A stretch of DNA of 64,000 nucleotides from Aurelia coerulea (lineage: Eukaryota; Cnidaria; Scyphozoa; Semaeostomeae; Ulmaridae). The stretch covers positions 6,890,001 to 6,954,000 of the forward strand of contig CM076954.1 in assembly GCA_039566865.1 (NCBI GenBank). Reading direction: 5' to 3'. Positions within the stretch are counted from its first letter, which is position 1, and each line of letters begins with the position of its first letter. The translations under genes and the position numbers were made by a program. Below are positions 1 through 9,949 of the stretch, piece after piece. The notes below the pieces were generated by a model, which did not search any database, was not told where the DNA came from, and was given only the letters and a program-made list of their open reading frames with translations.

Positions 1-805
1 GTGTGTCATCGTTTGATCTAATGCTTCCTTTGCTCATGTGTTTTGCACAGTCCTCGTGGAATCGCACTTCACTGCCGGAAAAGTCGCATCCGCATGCAGA
101 GCTTCTTGGGACAGAATCAGACTGAAAATGCCTGTGGGGCGTGCTTCCCGGCACACATTCTGGGCACATACAAAGCTGTGGCTGAGTGCTGCTTGCTGTT
201 GCAGTATCCCTAGGAAGTTCTTGACTGGAGGATACCATGACCTTTCGTGAGTCTTCGTCTTGTAAGGCATCAAGTACTTGCCTTAGCTGTTGAGCGTATG
301 GTGACTTAGGTCGCTCATGGACGTAACCGGACTTTTCATTTAGGGATGGAGACCGGCTTTGATCGTGATGATCAGACTCAGATATGATGGCTTCATTAAC
401 GTTAGTGAGTGATGAAGTGTTCTTAGGTGAATGTTTGTCGTACTCCATTACCCTTCTATGCGTTTCAACTTCGTCATTTCTGGAGACATAGACGGAACCA
501 TGTGAATATTTATCGACATCGCGAATTACCTGCCTAACACTGTCAATTTTCCTCTCGTTGTAATCTTTGTAGTTATCAGTGAGGTAACCTAGGGTCATGT
601 CTGCTTCGTTAAACTGTTGCTTCAAATTGTCTATTGTTTCATTAGCTAGACGAATTTGTCCCTGAAGGAGACTGATGTTTTGCCGTGCGGTTTCAAGCTG
701 GCTTTCAAGAATCTTGATAATATGATGTCCATGTTTGAATTTATCTCTGAGATCGTGAAAGGTTCTGCTGATGTCATGAGGTAGATTGGCTTTGTGCTCT
801 CCCAT
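1..805 (-). CDS. Host gene exon: coiled-coil protein with Cys/His clusters (partial)
   Basis: An open frame starts at an ATG at 803-805 and runs without a stop for 268 codons off the left edge. Residues 1-30 are basic and polar. Residues ~30-90 have the heptad-like leucine/isoleucine spacing and Glu/Gln/Lys content of a coiled coil. Residues ~110-200 are Ser/Asp/Glu/Pro-rich and probably disordered. Near the edge there are two Cys/His clusters: C212-x-C214-x2-C217, and C238-x-C240 followed by H250-x2-C253-x2-H256. These suggest zinc binding, as in adaptor proteins that end in a zinc finger. The ATG lies 22 bases after a strong 3' splice site, so this would be the first coding exon after a spliced leader exon. 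I do not recognise the protein. The composition is unlike the transposon ORFs nearby. Coding status is fairly sure, function is open. Confidence 0.72.
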   Translation of the reverse strand, partial: MGEHKANLPHDISRTFHDLRDKFKHGHHIIKILESQLETARQNISLLQGQIRLANETIDNLKQQFNEADMTLGYLTDNYKDYNERKIDSVRQVIRDVDKYSHGSVYVSRNDEVETHRRVMEYDKHSPKNTSSLTNVNEAIISESDHHDQSRSPSLNEKSGYVHERPKSPYAQQLRQVLDALQDEDSRKVMVSSSQELPRDTATASSTQPQLCMCPECVPGSTPHRHFQSDSVPRSSACGCDFSGSEVRFHEDCAKHMSKGSIRSNDDT

Positions 806-851
806 AATGAAATACCTCTCGTTAGGCCTGATGGGAAAAGGAAACAAAAAT
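806..851 (-). other. 3' splice acceptor and 5' UTR of the host exon
   Basis: Read on the minus strand, a pyrimidine-rich run (TTTTTGTTTCCTTTTCCCAT) ends in CAG, with the AG at 828-829. The exon would begin at 827 and carry 22 bases of leader before the ATG. The frame upstream is closed by a stop at 851-853, inside the proposed intron. Confidence 0.6.
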
Positions 852-1367
852 TACGAAGAATTACCAATATTCTGTCTGTATAAATCTTGCGGATAGTTGC
901 AAGCAAAAGAGAACAGAGGTGAGGCATGAGAAACAGTGAGACGTTTTAAACGGCTAGAAATTTTTGGCGATCAGCTCTTTTTCTATCAGCCCCCCCCCCC
1001 CCCTCTTACGGTTTTTCTTCTGTGGATTTTTACCAAATGCATTTACAACGTTGAAACTCTTTGAATTTTAGTTTTTATCTTTCTTATAATCGAAAATGAA
1101 CTGTTTAGGAAAATTAAATTAATTCCAGGGGGTAAACGCGATCAGTTTCTGAGAGATGTCTGTGCAAAATTTCAATACATGCTAATAAAATCTACAGCAA
1201 ATGCAGGAAAACAATGAAATTGCAGGAATATATGCTACTTTTGATCCTCTATTCTAACTGCATAATTTGTTTGTAATTTAAACGTGCGGATACACGCATT
1301 TTGGCGCACATTCTTTGAATTCATGTGTGATGACGTAACCACAATTTCCTAATTTTATATTACAAAG
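830..1367. other. Proposed intron and upstream non-coding DNA
   Basis: AT-rich sequence upstream of the minus-strand host exon. It holds a C-run near 990-1002. I see no supported ORF or recognisable repeat until the element fragment at about 1368. Confidence 0.4.
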
Positions 1368-1429
1368 TCCAACTTTGTTATCCAAGAGGGGGCTCCAGGT
1401 CAGTCAGAAAGTCAAAAAGTCAGAAAGTC

Positions 1430-1460
<31 letters not shown>

Positions 1461-1612
1461 CCGTCACGCTCGTTAAAGCAATTGATTAGCGTTTTATCTC
1501 TGCTAACTGGCACTGAAATAAAGGAAGCGCACAGAAAGCGCACACAGGAAAGAAGTTTCCCGCAATCCTATAATAACATTTGACGTCGGCTTATTTCATG
1601 TTAGACAGATAT
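1368..1612 (-). repeat. Inverted relative of the 49.27-50.29 kb TIR element
   Basis: Starts with the hairpin ACAAAGTCCAACTTTGT, then a short-period repeat (GTCAGAAA/GAAA units), then about 160 bases that match 50050-50230 in reverse complement. Shared landmarks are CCGTCACGCTCGTTAAAG and GTCGGCTTATTTCATG. Only the hairpin end of the family is present, so it is a truncated copy. Confidence 0.6.
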
Positions 1613-1641
1613 GAGTACCCCCCCCCCCCCCCAGCAACTTC

Positions 1642-4050
1642 CTTTCTTGATTTCATCAAGAATTTGCCAAATTCAACTCATTTCGAAAGATTTAGAACGC
1701 CCATGCAGAATATTTCAGGTCCTGTTGTGGTTCTCAAAGGGTTCGAAATATCGTAACAAGAGATTGAAATGAGTTGAATTTGGCAATTTTTTGACGAAAT
1801 CAAGCAAGGAAGATGGTCTGCTTCGTACCAATCTGTTATTACGATATTTCGAACCCTTTGAGAACCACATTACCAGACCACGCAGAAAAAATCAGGCTCT
1901 AAAGACCTGAAATATTATGCATGGGCACTCTAAATCTTTCGAAGTGAGTTGAATTAGGGAATTTTTTGATGAAATCAAGCAAGGAAGATGGCCTCCTTCG
2001 TACCAATCTGTTATTACGATATTTCGAACCCTTTTAGAACCACAACACTAGACCACGCAGAAAAAATCAGGGTATAAAAACCCTGAAATATTCTGTATGG
2101 CCACTCTAAATCTTTCGAAGTGAGTTGAATTTGGCAAATTCTTGATGAAAACATACAAGGAAGATGGTCTCCTTCGTACCAATCTGTTGTTACGATATTT
2201 CGATTCCTTTTAGAACCACAACACCAGACCACGCAGAAAAAATCAGGGTCTAAATACCTGAAATAATCTGCATGGGCACTCTAAATCTTTCGAAATGAGT
2301 TGAATTTGGCAAATTCTTGATGAAATCATACAAGGAAGATGGTTCCTTTCGTACCAATCTATTGTTACGATATTTCGAACCCTTTGAGAACCACAACACC
2401 AGACCACGCAGAAAAAATCAGGATCTACTGACCTGAAATATTCTGCGTGGCCACTCTAAATCTTTCGAAATGAGTTGAATTTGGCAAATTCTTGATGAAA
2501 TCACGCAAGGAAGATGGTCTGCTTCGTACCAATCTGTTATTACGATATTTCGAACCCTTTGAGAACCACATTACCAGACCACGCAGAAAAAATCAGGCTC
2601 TAAATACCTGAAATATTATGCATGGGCACTCTAAATCTTTCGAAGTGAGTTGAATTAGGGAATTTTTTGATGAAATCAAGCAAGGAAGATGGCCTCCTTC
2701 GTACCAATCTGTTATTACGATATTTCGAACCCTTTTAGAACCACAACACTAGACCACGCAGAAAAAATCAGGGTATAAAAACCCTGAAATATTCTGTATG
2801 GCCACTCTAAATCTTTCGAAGTGAGTTGAATTTGGCAAATTCTTGATGAAAACATACAAGGAAGATGGTCTCCTTCGTACCAATCTGTTGTTACGATATT
2901 TCGATTCCTTTTAGAACCACAACACCAGACCACGCAGAAAAAATCAGGGTCTAAATACCTGAAATAATCTGCATGGGCACTCTAAATCTTTCGAAATGAG
3001 TTGAATTTGGCAAATTCTTGATGAAATCATACAAGGAAGATGGTTCCTTTCGTACCAATCTGTTGTTACGATATTTCGAACCCTTTGAGAACCACAACAC
3101 CAGACCACGCAGAAAAAATCAGGATCTACTGACCTGAAATATTCTGCGTGGCCACTCTAAATCTTTCGAAATGAGTTGAATTTGGCAAATTCTTGATGAA
3201 ATCACGCAAGGAAGATGGTCTGCTTCGTACCAATCTGTTATTACGATATTTCGAACCCTTTGAGAACCACATTACCAGACCACGCAGAAAAAATCAGGCT
3301 CTAAATACCTGAAATATTCTGCATGGGCACTCTAAATCTTTCGAAATGAGTTGAATTTGGCAAATTTTTGATGAAATCATACAAGGAAGATGGTCTCCTT
3401 CCGTACCAATCCGTTGATATTTCGAACCCTTTGAGAACCACAACACCAGACCACGCAGAAAAAATCAGGGTCTAAAAACCTGAAATATTCTGCATGGGCA
3501 CTCTAAATCGTTCGAAATGAGTTGAATTTGGAAAATTATTGATGAAATCAAGCAAGGAAGATGGGCGCCTTCGTACCAATCTGTCATTACGATATTTCGA
3601 ACCCTTTGAGAACCACAACACCAGACCACGCAGAAAAAATCAGGGTCTAAAAACCTGAAATATTCTGCAAGGGCACTCTAAATCGTTCGAAATGAGTTGA
3701 ATTTGGAAAATTCTCGATGAAATCAAGCAAGGAAGATGGGCTCCTTCGTACCAATCTGTCATTACGATATTTCGAACCCTTTGAGAACCACAACACCAGG
3801 CCACGCAGAAAAGATCAGGCTCTAAATACCTGAAATATTCTGCATGGCCACTCTAAATCTTTCGAAATGAGTTGAATTTGGCAAATTCTTGATGAAATCA
3901 TACCAGGAAGATGGTTCCTTTCGTACCAATCTGTTGTTACGATATTTCGAACCCTTTTAGAACCACAACACCAGACCACGCAGAAAAAATCAGGATCATC
4001 TGAAATATTCTGCGTGGCCACTCTAAATCTTTCGAAATGAGTTGAATTTC
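1642..4050 (+). repeat. Satellite array, ~175 bp monomer, with 701 bp higher-order repeat
   Basis: The landmark AGACCACGCAGAAAAAATCA recurs at steps of about 175-176 bases across the array, roughly 13 monomers. Four-monomer blocks at about 1805-2505 and 2506-3206 are nearly identical at an offset of 701 bases, differing at only a few bases. Neighbouring monomers within a block differ much more, so this is a true higher-order repeat. The first monomer (about 1642-1765) is inverted relative to the rest. Apparent ORFs in it, such as two identical 72-codon frames on the minus strand, are repeat shadows. A degenerate tail (for example 4141-4180) continues past the array. Confidence 0.92.
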
Positions 4051-4180
4051 AAAATGAGTCACGCAAATAGGGGGTACCAATCTGTTATTAATATTTGGGC
4101 ATAGGTTAAAAAATCTGTTATAAATTATATTTGCATCACTCTAAATCTTTCGAAATAAATTTGGCAAATTTTTGATAAAT

Positions 4181-4778
4181 AGATTATATTTCATTATATC
4201 ATTACATGGAAAGCTGTTTTGGAGTAATCTTTTATCTTTCATTTCTAACAAACTTATTTCTTTATTCCATATTGCATTGATGTAATTTCTGGGTGAACTT
4301 GGGAAACTATAAACTATCGTCTGCAAATCCTCCCCCTTCCTTTTCTTTCCATTTGAAAACTGTTACGTTGTGCTTCAGATAATTTCTTTCTCCCCACTTT
4401 TTTTCGACTGCTCTTCCTTGTCACGCATGCATGGATTGGGCGCCCGCAAGAACTACACCGATCTCTTTTCGAGGAGATTAGTCCACTGTGCTACATACAA
4501 CTTATGAATACGACTGCAAAATCCCAGTTTACAGACGCCAATCTTGCCGTTGCATGCAAGACCATGCAGTTACGGGTTGCCACGTAAAATCCCGTACTAC
4601 ACCGGAATTGATCTGGGATGTTTGTAAGAATTACATCTATTATAACGTTATAGCGTTGTATTTTGTTTTATGCTTTGTACACGACTGTGTATATAAGCCT
4701 CGTTCCAAAGGGCGTTCAAAAGTGAAAAAGTCAGTCCAAAAGAAATGCCGCAATATTATGATAGACTTATGACATTCC
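4181..4778. other. Unassigned sequence between satellite and MITE
   Basis: No gene recognised. A TATA-like TATATAAGCCTCGTTCC lies near 4691, but no LTR partner or downstream ORF supports a promoter. Confidence 0.3.
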
Positions 4779-5272
4779 GTCCCTTGTTTCCCTGCGTTCT
4801 TTGATTTGCAGATATCTTTTGCTCAACAGGGACTCATACCATTACTCTTTTGAAGTGGGTCCCCTGTGTCAAAATGGCCTAAACAAGCGGGAGTTCTCGT
4901 ACACTCAACAAAATCACTTCAAAGTCTGGTTTAAAGAGCTTTAACATTGAAAAGCAAACTTTTCGTACAAATGATAATGTTTTACGAACCTACTCATCGC
5001 AAAATACATACCTTTCAAGCAGTAATCTTCCTATGTAGAAACAAAATAGATCCATCACAGCTACGATAACTCTAGGCCGTATCAACCGTTTTTCGTAAGC
5101 AACAACTGTCTAAATAGCGCCTCCTTATTGGTAGAAAACTAAATTCTAGCAATTTGATTGGTCAATACGGATCCACACCATATTGGCCTAAGTGGCCACA
5201 CTTTATAAGAGTAATGATATGAGTCCTTATTGAGCACGTGATATCTGCAAATTAAAGAACGCAGGGAATATT
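4779..5272. mobile_element. ~0.5 kb MITE with ~85 bp inverted ends
   Basis: The left end (TTCCCTGCGTTCTTTGATTT, then CAGATATC and GACTCATA..CATTACTCTT) returns in reverse complement at 5205-5272 with few mismatches. The two ends enclose about 330 bases with no ORF. AATATTATGA occurs both just outside the right end (5268 on) and 25 bases left of the left end (4751), a possible TSD, but the offset makes that uncertain. Confidence 0.65.
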
Positions 5273-6149
5273 ATGAGTCCCAGTATGAGAGTCTCGGTTT
5301 GGTGTAGTAGTTGAATAGCGATTCCTGGGACTCATCGTAATCAGTCTATGGGTTTAGGTCTATATTTACGCATTTCGAAGTTACGGGTCTTTTGTAAACT
5401 ATACATTACCTATATTACTAGTGCTCAGGAAAAAAGAACAAAAATAATTACAAAAACATACAGCCCTTTGGCTAAGTTAAACATCGATTCAGTCCAATAT
5501 TTCAAGTTTTTTCCGCAAAACGTATTTCAAACAGTTGCACAGTGATCCAGAGCAAGATTATGGAATAAAGAGGAACAACTGAATTTTTCAAAATTGACTT
5601 CTTATTGGACTCCCCTTGAAGAGGATTTGTAATACCAAGATAAATACTAAATGAACCATTAGTTTTCAGTTACATTTCTATATGCATCGCTGATTATCTC
5701 GTAGATCATGGAGGACACTGACAAAAAAGTTTTGATAGAACTATAACAATAAAGAACAACATGATCTTTTCCAAATCTTCACAAAAATTCATATAAAAAC
5801 GCTATAAAATTTATTTATTGACACTTCGTGGTCAAATTTTGAAATTTTTTCCGCTTCAAATAGAATCCAATGAAAAGTCAATTTTAAAAATGTCAATTCT
5901 TCTATAAAGTGGACGACGGTGAGTTGAAGTTCCTTTTGCCCACCCGGTATTTATATCGTTGGTCAAGATTCTGAATCCTATTCTAAAGCTGCAGAGGCTG
6001 TCGACATGGCTAGCATGAGGGACGATGCAAACATCAAGCGCCTGGCAAAATTGCCAGCTAAAAAGTTGAATCCTCTTTTTCTCCAAAACTACAAAAGATA
6101 TAGCAATAAGACTTACACCTATTGCTCTTTAGACAATTGGTTATTCAAA
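5273..6149. other. Unassigned AT-rich stretch
   Basis: No coding sequence supported. A short piece at 5538-5562 matches the end of the ~820 bp repeat found at 57.2, 58.1 and 60.8 kb (CACAGTGATCCAGA). Confidence 0.3.
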
Positions 6150-6745
6150 TATAATAATGACAATTAATGAGTCACGTGATTCATTGCTAGGCAACCGAAA
6201 AACTAAGGAAAGTTGGCAAATTTACAAATTTATATATACCTTCTTAACCAGAAAAATTCTATTTAATTAACCACTCAACCGATTTTCTCCAAATTTATTT
6301 CAACTAGTAGGAAACATGTCATAGTTCAAAAACGTATACTTTTCAAATTTTTTAGTTTCTATCTTTAGCACAATTAGCTTTAAATTAGCATTTAGTTGCA
6401 TGCATTTTCATCGCAGGTTTTTGCCAGTCCTGTTCTTTTATCTAGTAAATATAGACTCTAAAATGAATCAAATTAATAAGAGTAAGCAAATTAGACAAAA
6501 AAATGATATTTTACACGTCTTTGTTAGAGCAATGAGATTAAATTTTGCTGACATCAGCATTCAGCAAATATGAAACATTTCTATATCAAATGAAAGTACT
6601 CATCAAATGCAATTGAATGGTGCATGCTTGAGATCGATTAGGCAAACGAAACGAAAACTACGGACATTTTAAGGTTTTGTTTTGTTGACTACTCTCCAAA
6701 TATGGTATTACTGTGGTCACATGATCAGTAAATATGGTCATAATA
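6150..6745 (+). mobile_element. Internal part of a TTAA-type (piggyBac-like) MITE
   Basis: It is collinear with the interior of the complete MITE at 53473-54356. GTCACGTGATTC is followed by TTGCTAGGCAAC at about 6172-6195. Later come the GCTGACATCAGC-type segment, TATATCAAATGAAAGTACTC, CTCTCCAAATATGG and GTGGTCACATGATC. The G-rich terminal hairpins are absent here. A ~90 bp stretch at 6446 recurs at 6747, so a ~300 bp segment has been partly duplicated. Confidence 0.6.
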
Positions 6746-6771
6746 TCTAGTAAATATGGTATGGACTCAAA

Positions 6772-7513
6772 ATGGATCAAATTAATAAGATGAAGCAAAT
6801 TAAACGCACAAATTTCATATTGTACACATCTTTATTAAAAATAGCTGCTCTCCAACGCCTTCAAGACCGGGCGTATTCAATAATTGCAAACGCAAGAATA
6901 AAAGATGGCTGGTCGGCATCCTGGTTAAACGTAGAAAATATTTTCCGTTACGATAGGAATGTCATGACTTACAAGATTATGAACAGACTATGCCCTGAAA
7001 ACCTCTGGGATAAATACAAGCCAAGATCTTTTCACTCGACCTACAATACGAGGCACTATAAGGATATCCAGATCCCCCGGGGGGTGTACTTGACTTTCCA
7101 TTGTACAGGGGTGTGCACTCCAAGAAAAAAAATTTTCACCCGGCTTTAGAAATTTTCCCTCGAAATGATAGCCGGTTTTAGGAAAAATCGGCGAAAAGGA
7201 TACCCTAAAACGTTAAAATTTGTCTAAAAACAATAAAATGAAACTTTAGACAACCGGCTTTAGAAAAATTGCCTTCTTTTGATACCCGGCGTTGGAAAAA
7301 AGAGACGAAAACGATACCCGGAAAGGAGTGCACATCGCGTCAGCAAAATATACTAAGTAGCCCCCCCGGGCCAGATCCCTAGATATAGGACTGAATTTGC
7401 AAAAAAAGGGCTTTCATTACGCAGCTCTCAAGTCATGGAATGATACACCTGCCGAAATTCGCGAGTTACCGACACTTGATCGTTTTAAAAAACAACTTAA
7501 ACGCATCTAAAGA
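6772..7513 (+). pseudogene. RT7: non-LTR retrotransposon RT C-terminal fragment
   Basis: The frame from 6772 gives the thumb and C-terminal tail typical of CR1/L2-like RTs: LQRLQDRAYSIIANARI, then NVMTYKIMNRLCPENLW. It is broken after DIQIP by a 295 bp MITE. Coding resumes at 7371 with QIPRYRTEF, passes through ALKSWNDTPAEIRELP, and ends at a stop at 7511-7513. The fingers and palm (YADD region) are missing, so it is a 5'-truncated dead copy. RT8 at 8.1-8.7 kb shares the NRLCPE-type segment and is of the same family. Confidence 0.8.
7076..7370. mobile_element. MITE of the CCC[A/G]GGGG family, 8 bp TSD
   Basis: TSD CCAGATCC at 7068-7075 and 7371-7378. Ends are CCCGGGGGGTGTACTTGAC on the left and the reverse complement of CCCGGGGGGGCTACTTAG on the right. 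Inside are diverged direct repeats around the phrase GATACCCGG(C/T)..TTAGAAAAA. Removing the element plus one TSD rejoins the RT7 frame. It encodes nothing. Confidence 0.9.
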
Positions 7514-7544
7514 GCTAGACTCTCAAGCCAAACACAACTCCCTG

Positions 7545-7905
7545 GAAGAACAGGGGCTTGTAGGCAGTTTCTTAAATTTTTGGGCCATTTTGCTACCAAA
7601 AGCTTCTGACGTGTTTCTTATATTTTTAATGCTGGAAGTGTAGAGTTAATTTTGTTTTGTCTAAAAGGCTCCCAAAGTTCTTAGTAAGCTCTCAAAGCGA
7701 TTAAATAACATAGTTCGCCCTCAAAATAATGTCCAAACAGTTGACATAACTGTACAGTGTCAAAACATTTTATGTGCAATGCAATAGGAAAAATAAAACT
7801 GCAAATTACAAAAGTTTCTTGGCTTTTTAAATTCAAGTAGGATTGCTTCTTAACTTTCGAAATATTGAGCGTATCGTTTCTTATAAGCGGTTTCTTAAAA
7901 AAAAT
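7545..7905 (-). mobile_element. AAGAAAC-type MITE, copy 1
   Basis: Matches 9200-9580 in reverse complement over nearly its whole length. The end reads CTTATAAGCGGTTTCTTAAA followed by a T/A run and ACGTGTACTCATC. The interior has repeated AAGTTTCTT/TTTCTTA motifs. No ORF. No exact TSD established. Confidence 0.6.
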
Positions 7906-8075
7906 ACGTGTACTCATCAAAAGCAATTGAATGGTTGGTGCATGTTCGAGATCAATCAGACAAAGGAGACATCAACTATTGACGTTTTTACGAAAAGGAA
8001 AGTGGGGGGGGGGGGGAGAATCCCAGGCTCATGGAGATAATTTCACTCTTTGACAAAACTGATGCCGCTTCAACT
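7906..8075 (+). repeat. Repeat shared with 9583-9850
   Basis: ACTCATCAAAAGCAATTGAA, GTGCATGTTCGAGAT and AATTTCACTCTTTGACAAA occur in the same order at 9583-9850. That second copy is split by a ~130 bp insertion. The flanks of the two AAGAAAC-type MITEs are therefore themselves copies of a repeat. Confidence 0.55.
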
Positions 8076-8099
8076 GTGGGGTCAGTGGCCGAGCGTTTT

Positions 8100-8690
8100 A
8101 ATATTGTTGTTATTATTATATTAATTCTTTAGACACGTTGTCTGTTCAGCTACAAAAATTAATTACTAAATACATAATTATACACATCATAGATAATTTT
8201 AAGAACATTTACATGAATAAATGCGTCTGGATGCTGTTCTTCGAGGGAGTCGTGTTTTCGTTTTCAGGCTTTTACATTTTTTTTAGATTGTTTGTAAATT
8301 GATAGATCATAAGCGTATGAGATGGGGGGCCGGGGTGGAGGCAGCCCCCCAACTTCAGAAAAATTATCGAAAATGAGCCCCAATCGGGCAAAAAATTATG
8401 CTAAACAATGGACTTTGTGCCCCCCAAGATTTTTTCTTCTCGTACGCTTTAATGTGATAGATCAAGGGGAGTTCTCTAATTTCAATTGGAATGTTATTCC
8501 ACATGCTATGTACTGAAATCCTTTTTTCGTCTTTTCTAAGTTGATATTTGGGATTTCTAGGTTCCTAAAGTTTCTGGTAATATAACGAGATCTCACGTCT
8601 CTGCTGAAATTTACTCCACGAGCTTTCTGGGCATAGTTTGTTGTTGATTTTGAAAATCATTACTACATTAGTTTCCATTAGGTAACTGAA
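8100..8690 (-). pseudogene. RT8: degenerate RT C-terminal fragment and 3' end
   Basis: On the minus strand about 8690-8455 reads VMIFKINNKLCPES, then RDVRSRYITRNFRNLEIP, and after a frameshift VHSMWNNIPIEIRELP, the usual end of CR1/L2-like RTs. About 350 bases of 3' UTR follow to an AATAATAACAAC-type tail at 8104-8125. A stretch with a G/C-run hairpin near 8325-8352 may be a further insertion. It is the same family as RT7, in opposite orientation. Confidence 0.55.
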
Positions 8691-8995
8691 GTTAAAGGGG
8701 CTGTACAAGTTAAACTTCCAAAAATCCTAAACTTTCTCCCCCTTCTTAGATATTGTAGATATTTGTAATAAGACTTATTTTTCATTACTGATTATTCTTT
8801 TGACCGGGTAAGCAAAGATCAATTTAGGCCGTTACCATATTATGGAGGTCAAGGCTCATAAACCTATTTTACCAGAAAAACCACAAAAGATATTTTGCTG
8901 AAACTCGCTGTAATTGATTACTTAGACATCATAGATACTTATTATAACACTAATTTTGTTAAGCCTATGGGTTCTTTGGGGGTAAGAACTGTTTT

Positions 8996-9073
8996 TCCAA
9001 TTTGATTTCATAATCTGAATTCGAATTGGGCGCACTTCCATCAAAAGGGGGTGACAACGACAAGCTGAGTATT
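8996..9073. repeat. Inverted repeat partner of 9872-9940
   Basis: ATAATCTGAATTCGAATTGG ... AAAAGGGGGTGACA here is the reverse complement of TGTCACCCCCTTTTGAGG...TTCGAATTCAGATTATGA at 9872-9940. The pair encloses about 0.8 kb holding a MITE. The boundary with other repeats is not resolved. Confidence 0.55.
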
Positions 9074-9189
9074 CATCATGAAGGAGGCAATTACGCCAAT
9101 TTGCCCCCTAAATCCGCAACTGTTCTTGACAGAATCAAACTCTTATCTTCAAAGTAATAAAACCTTATAAAAATAGTATTCTTATTAAA

Positions 9190-9592
9190 AAATACGTGTA
9201 CACTCAATTTTTTTATAAGAAACCGCTTATAAGAAACGGTCGGCTCAATTTTTCGAAAGTTAAGAAACAATCCTACCTGAATAGAAAAAGCTAAGAAACT
9301 TTTGTAATTTAAAATTTTGATTTTCCTATCGCACTCAAAAATGTGTTGACACTGTACAGTTATAGCAACTGTTTGGACATTATTTTGAGTGCGAATTATG
9401 TTATTTACTTGTTTTGAGATCTTACTAAGTAATTTGGGAGCCCTTTAGATATAACAAAATGAACTCTACACTTCCGGCATAAAAAGTATAAGAAACACAT
9501 AAGAAACTTTTGCTAGCAAAATGGTCCAAAATTGTAAGCAACTGCCTACCATCACCGGACCTTAGTTTCTTATAAAAAAATGTGTGTACTCA
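9190..9592 (+). mobile_element. AAGAAAC-type MITE, copy 2
   Basis: Left end TTTTTTTATAAGAAACCGC and right end GTTTCTTATAAAAAAATGTG are inverted. Outside them ACGTGTACACTC and TGTGTACTCATC are also inverted. The interior matches copy 1 at 7545-7905 in reverse. No ORF. Confidence 0.65.
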
Positions 9593-9632
9593 TCAAAAGC
9601 AATTCAATGGTGCATGTTCGAGATCATTCAGA

Positions 9633-9768
9633 CTCTGGGCGTTGTTGTTGTTGTTGTTGTTCATTTATTTTAATTCGATATTTTACATAGCTAAACAATA
9701 TATACAATATATACAAAGTTAACTAATGTAAATCGAATGAAATTAAAATATCTATGAAACTTAATATT
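9633..9768 (-). mobile_element. Short non-LTR 3' end with (AAC)n tail
   Basis: A (GTT)n run at 9639-9661 followed by AT-rich DNA interrupts a repeat that is continuous at 7906-8075. Read on the minus strand it is an AT-rich 3' UTR ending in (AAC)n, as expected for a heavily 5'-truncated non-LTR insertion. Confidence 0.45.
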
Positions 9769-9949
9769 TACGAAAAGCAAAATTGAGGTAAAGTCCCAGG
9801 CTAATAATGATCCTAATTTCACTCTTTGACAAAGCTGATGCAGTTATCCCTGCCTCATTCATGGTGAAAACTCAGCTTTTCACTGTCACCCCCTTTTGAG
9901 GTGAAGTGCCTCTCCCATTCGAATTCAGATTATGAAATCATCAAATCAT

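Noticed and set aside
2014..4021. Repeated 60-72 codon ORFs on the minus strand (identical at 2014-2232 and 2715-2933)
   Set aside because: They are the satellite monomer read in one frame; identity follows from the 701 bp repeat, and other monomers break the frame.
4650..4776. LTR promoter with TATATAAG
   Set aside because: No second LTR, no primer-binding site, no gag or pol nearby.
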